A stretch of DNA of 36,062 bases, from the NCBI GenBank assembly GCA_024711155.1, contig JANJTK010000209.1, positions 1 to 36,062 of the forward strand, written 5' to 3'. The stretch is from Burkholderiaceae bacterium (GTDB lineage: Bacteria > Pseudomonadota > Gammaproteobacteria > Burkholderiales > Burkholderiaceae_E). The position numbers were made by a program, and so were the translations under genes. The notes under the pieces are model-generated. The model ran no database searches. It had not been told where the DNA came from and saw only the letters and a list, made by a program, of their open reading frames with translations. Positions 34,509-36,062 of this stretch are shown one piece after another (position 1 is the first letter of the stretch; each line of letters starts with the position of its first letter).

Positions 34509-35035
34509 AGCGAGCGCTGGTCGTGCTGCTGCTGGCGTGCGCGCCGGCGGTGGCGGCCGTGGCGGCGCCGGACGCGGGACTCGCGCGCAGTGCGGGGATG
34601 GACGCGTATCCGGTTGCGCTGCGTGCGCCGCCATCGAAGCTGCGCGCGCTCGGCGGCGAGCCGCGCAGCGTCGCGGACTACCGTGGGCGCGTCGTGCTGC
34701 TCAACTTCTGGGCCAGCTGGTGTCCGCCGTGCGTTCACGAGTTTCCTTCGCTCGAGCGCTTGCAGCGGGCGCTCGGCGGCAACGACTTCACGGTGCTCGC
34801 GATCAGCGTGTCCGACTCGGTCGACGGGGTGCGCCGCTTCCTCAGCGGCAGGCCGGCGCCGTTCGAGATCCTGATGGACGACGACGGGAAGGTGGCCGAG
34901 GCGTGGCGCGCGCGCGGCGTTCCGGTCACCTATCTGCTGGACCGGCAGGGCCGCCTGCTGGCCGGCCGCAGCGGGCCGCGGCAGTGGGACGCCCCGGAGG
35001 TGCAGGCGCTGATCCGGGATGCGATCGGGCGTTGA
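34505..35035 (+). CDS. TlpA/ResA-type periplasmic thioredoxin
   Basis: A 176-residue thiol-disulfide oxidoreductase from the GTG at 34505 (GTGA overlap with the previous stop). The N-terminus KRALVVLLLACAPAVAAVAA is a signal; LLAC could be a very short lipobox with Cys at residue 12, but a cleaved signal peptide is as likely. The thioredoxin fold has VVLLNFWASWCPPCVHEFPS with the redox pair C73 and C76, and the cis-Pro loop GVPVTYLLDRQGRLLAGRSG. TlpA-type proteins reduce specific periplasmic partners such as cytochrome c maturation or Sox components; the two Cys proteins before it are candidate partners. Confidence 0.92.
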   Translation: MKRALVVLLLACAPAVAAVAAPDAGLARSAGMDAYPVALRAPPSKLRALGGEPRSVADYRGRVVLLNFWASWCPPCVHEFPSLERLQRALGGNDFTVLAISVSDSVDGVRRFLSGRPAPFEILMDDDGKVAEAWRARGVPVTYLLDRQGRLLAGRSGPRQWDAPEVQALIRDAIGR

Positions 35036-35042
35036 CGCAGGT

Positions 35043-35072
35043 CGGCATCGACGCGGGCGGATGTCGATGCCG
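35043..35072 (+). other. Strong hairpin between the TlpA-like and rhodanese genes
   Basis: CGGCATCGAC (35043-35052) and GTCGATGCCG (35063-35072) form a perfect 10-bp stem around a 10-nt loop, starting 8 bp after the tlpA-like stop. There is no T-run, so an mRNA stabilising or processing element inside the operon is more likely than a terminator. Confidence 0.6.
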
Positions 35073-35111
35073 GCAGGTAACGCGGGCAGGTAACGCGGGC
35101 AGGCAGCGCGG
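35073..35111 (+). repeat. Tandem 13-bp repeat
   Basis: GCAGGTAACGCGG occurs twice in tandem (35073-35085, 35086-35098) and is followed by a degenerate third copy GCAGGCAGCGCGG (35099-35111), ending 10 bp before the sulfurtransferase ATG. The last unit and the bases after it provide the GGGAGG Shine-Dalgarno. Origin by slippage is likely. Confidence 0.8.
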
Positions 35112-35121
35112 GGAGGCAGCG

Positions 35122-35970
35122 ATGCGCACGGTGGCGGTGGTGCTGGCGCTTTCGTGGTCGGCGGCGTCGTTCGGCGCCGGCTTCGTCGTCGACGGGGCGC
35201 AGCTTGCGGGCGAACTGCAGCGCGGCAGCGTGAGGCTGGTCGATGCTGAGAGCCCCGAGAGCTACCAGCGCGCGCATCTTCCGGGCGCGGCGCACCTGCA
35301 CTATCTCGATCTCGAAGACGCCGACGAGAACGCGAAGAGCGGCCAGCCGGCGTTCGCACAGCTCGCCGCGTCGAAGTTCGCTGCGCTCGGCCTGACGCGC
35401 GAGGCGGAGGTCGTGGTCTACGACGGCGGCGATGGGCGTGCCGCGTCGGCGCTCTGGTACATGCTGCGCTTTCTCGGCCACGAGAAGGTGCGCATCCTCG
35501 ACGGCGGATTCCGCAAGTGGCTCGCCGACGGACGACCGGTCACGCAGCAGGTGCCGAAGCCCGCAAAGGCTGTCTACGTGCCCAGGCCTCGGGCCGACTG
35601 GGCGGTGCGGACGCAGGACGTCGATCCGCGGCGCATGCGGGTGCTCGATGCGCGCTCGCTCGCCGAATTCACCGGCAAGGAGGACGGCGGCGCGCGCCAG
35701 GGCGGCCACATTCCCGGCGCCACCGCGTTCCCGTGGACGCGGCTCGCGGATCCGGTCGCGAGCTTCAGGCCGGCGACCGAGATCCGCCGGATCCTGTCCG
35801 CGGCCGGCATCGCGCCCGACGAGGAGATCGTCACCTACTGCAACAGCGGGCTCGGGCGCTCGACCTATCTGCTCGCGGCGTTGACGCTTGCCGGCTACGG
35901 CAAGGTCAAGGTCTATCCGGGCTCGTGGATCGAGTGGGCGTCGGATCCGGCGCGGCCGATCGAGCGGTAG
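35122..35970 (+). CDS. Exported double-rhodanese sulfurtransferase (SseA/TST-like)
   Basis: A 282-residue protein with a signal peptide (MRTVAVVLALSWSAASFGA, residues 1-19), so periplasmic. It has two rhodanese domains. The first (about 22-140: VRLVDAESPESYQRAHLPGA) is probably structural, since its active-site loop reads VVYDGGDGRA without Cys. The second (about 165-280: VLDARSLAEFTG, GGHIPGA) carries the catalytic Cys in VTYCNSGLGRST. It would transfer sulfane sulfur from thiosulfate or a persulfide to a thiol acceptor. The start has GGGAGG seven bases upstream. Its place after the TlpA-like protein suggests the thioredoxin reduces its persulfide; that is inference. Confidence 0.92.
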   Translation: MRTVAVVLALSWSAASFGAGFVVDGAQLAGELQRGSVRLVDAESPESYQRAHLPGAAHLHYLDLEDADENAKSGQPAFAQLAASKFAALGLTREAEVVVYDGGDGRAASALWYMLRFLGHEKVRILDGGFRKWLADGRPVTQQVPKPAKAVYVPRPRADWAVRTQDVDPRRMRVLDARSLAEFTGKEDGGARQGGHIPGATAFPWTRLADPVASFRPATEIRRILSAAGIAPDEEIVTYCNSGLGRSTYLLAALTLAGYGKVKVYPGSWIEWASDPARPIER

Positions 35971-35972
35971 CC

Positions 35973-36062
35973 ATGGAGCGGCGCGAGTTCGTCGAGGGCG
36001 CCGGCTGGTGCGGACTTGCGCTCGCGTTCGGCGGCCCGCTGGCCGCGCCGCCGGCCGGGGCG
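35973..36062 (+). CDS. Start of a probable Tat-exported protein (cut by the window end)
   Basis: Only 30 codons are present. MERREFVEGAGWCGLALAFG followed by an Ala/Pro-rich stretch is a good twin-arginine signal (RREF, then a weakly hydrophobic helix), typical of exported proteins folded with a cofactor or in complex, such as SoxY- or SoxC-type sulfur oxidation proteins. The family cannot be decided from this fragment. It begins 2 bp after the sulfurtransferase stop and belongs to the same operon. Confidence 0.6.
   Translation, partial: MERREFVEGAGWCGLALAFGGPLAAPPAGA

Overview
The window is about 36 kb of GC-rich chromosomal DNA from a proteobacterium. It is most likely a betaproteobacterium of the Burkholderiales type. 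The evidence is the gene order xerD, ybaK, plsY, tsaD, rpsU, yqeY, dnaG, rpoD, DUF2788, together with a Bug-type solute receptor, a class I PHA synthase, an RpoD with a long Lys/Ala-rich N-terminus, and strong GC bias at third codon positions. Genus cannot be read from the sequence.

Region 1 (1-13180) is core housekeeping DNA: xerD, a pirin, the ybaK deacylase, plsY and tsaD, then an HI0933-type flavoprotein and a membrane GGDEF cyclase lying between tsaD and rpsU. The macromolecular-synthesis operon rpsU-yqeY-dnaG-rpoD follows, with its own promoter, a terminator-like hairpin after rpsU, and a perfect -10 TATAAT at the end of dnaG. A DUF2788 membrane protein and a CAU-anticodon tRNA (best read as tRNA-Ile2) close this part. 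DnaG carries a Gly-His/Gly-Ser hexamer-repeat linker. RpoD has a histone-like extension of about 320 residues.

Region 2 (13181-17707) holds an OafA-type acyltransferase with an SGNH domain, a small type II toxin-antitoxin pair, and an isolated class I phaC.

Region 3 (17765-32846) is a catabolic and transport region. A sulfatase and an orphan Bug/TctC receptor come first. They are followed by a set of three transcription units that appear to share one GntR/FadR-type regulator: pyrK-like/pyrD-like/EthD-like (minus strand); dctP-dctQ-dctM plus a maleate-isomerase/arylmalonate-decarboxylase-like protein (plus strand); and hyuA-hyuB-CoA-transferase (plus strand). All three units start at near-identical promoters in which a palindrome of the form ATRGTCGACCAT overlaps the -10 box and the expected start site. 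The PyrD-like protein has lost two residues that bind orotate in true dihydroorotate dehydrogenases. I therefore infer a dedicated pathway: TRAP uptake of an organic acid, flavin redox chemistry, isomerisation or decarboxylation, ATP-dependent hydantoinase/oxoprolinase/carboxylase-type chemistry, and CoA transfer. The substrate is unknown. This is the best candidate for an undescribed system in the window.

Region 4 (32914-36062) is a periplasmic thiol/sulfur operon: two uncharacterised exported Cys proteins, a TlpA-type thioredoxin, a double-rhodanese sulfurtransferase, and the start of a probable Tat-exported protein cut by the window edge. A divergent ArsR-rhodanese fusion faces it across a promoter that contains a strong dyad, so I infer sulfane-sulfur-responsive repression.
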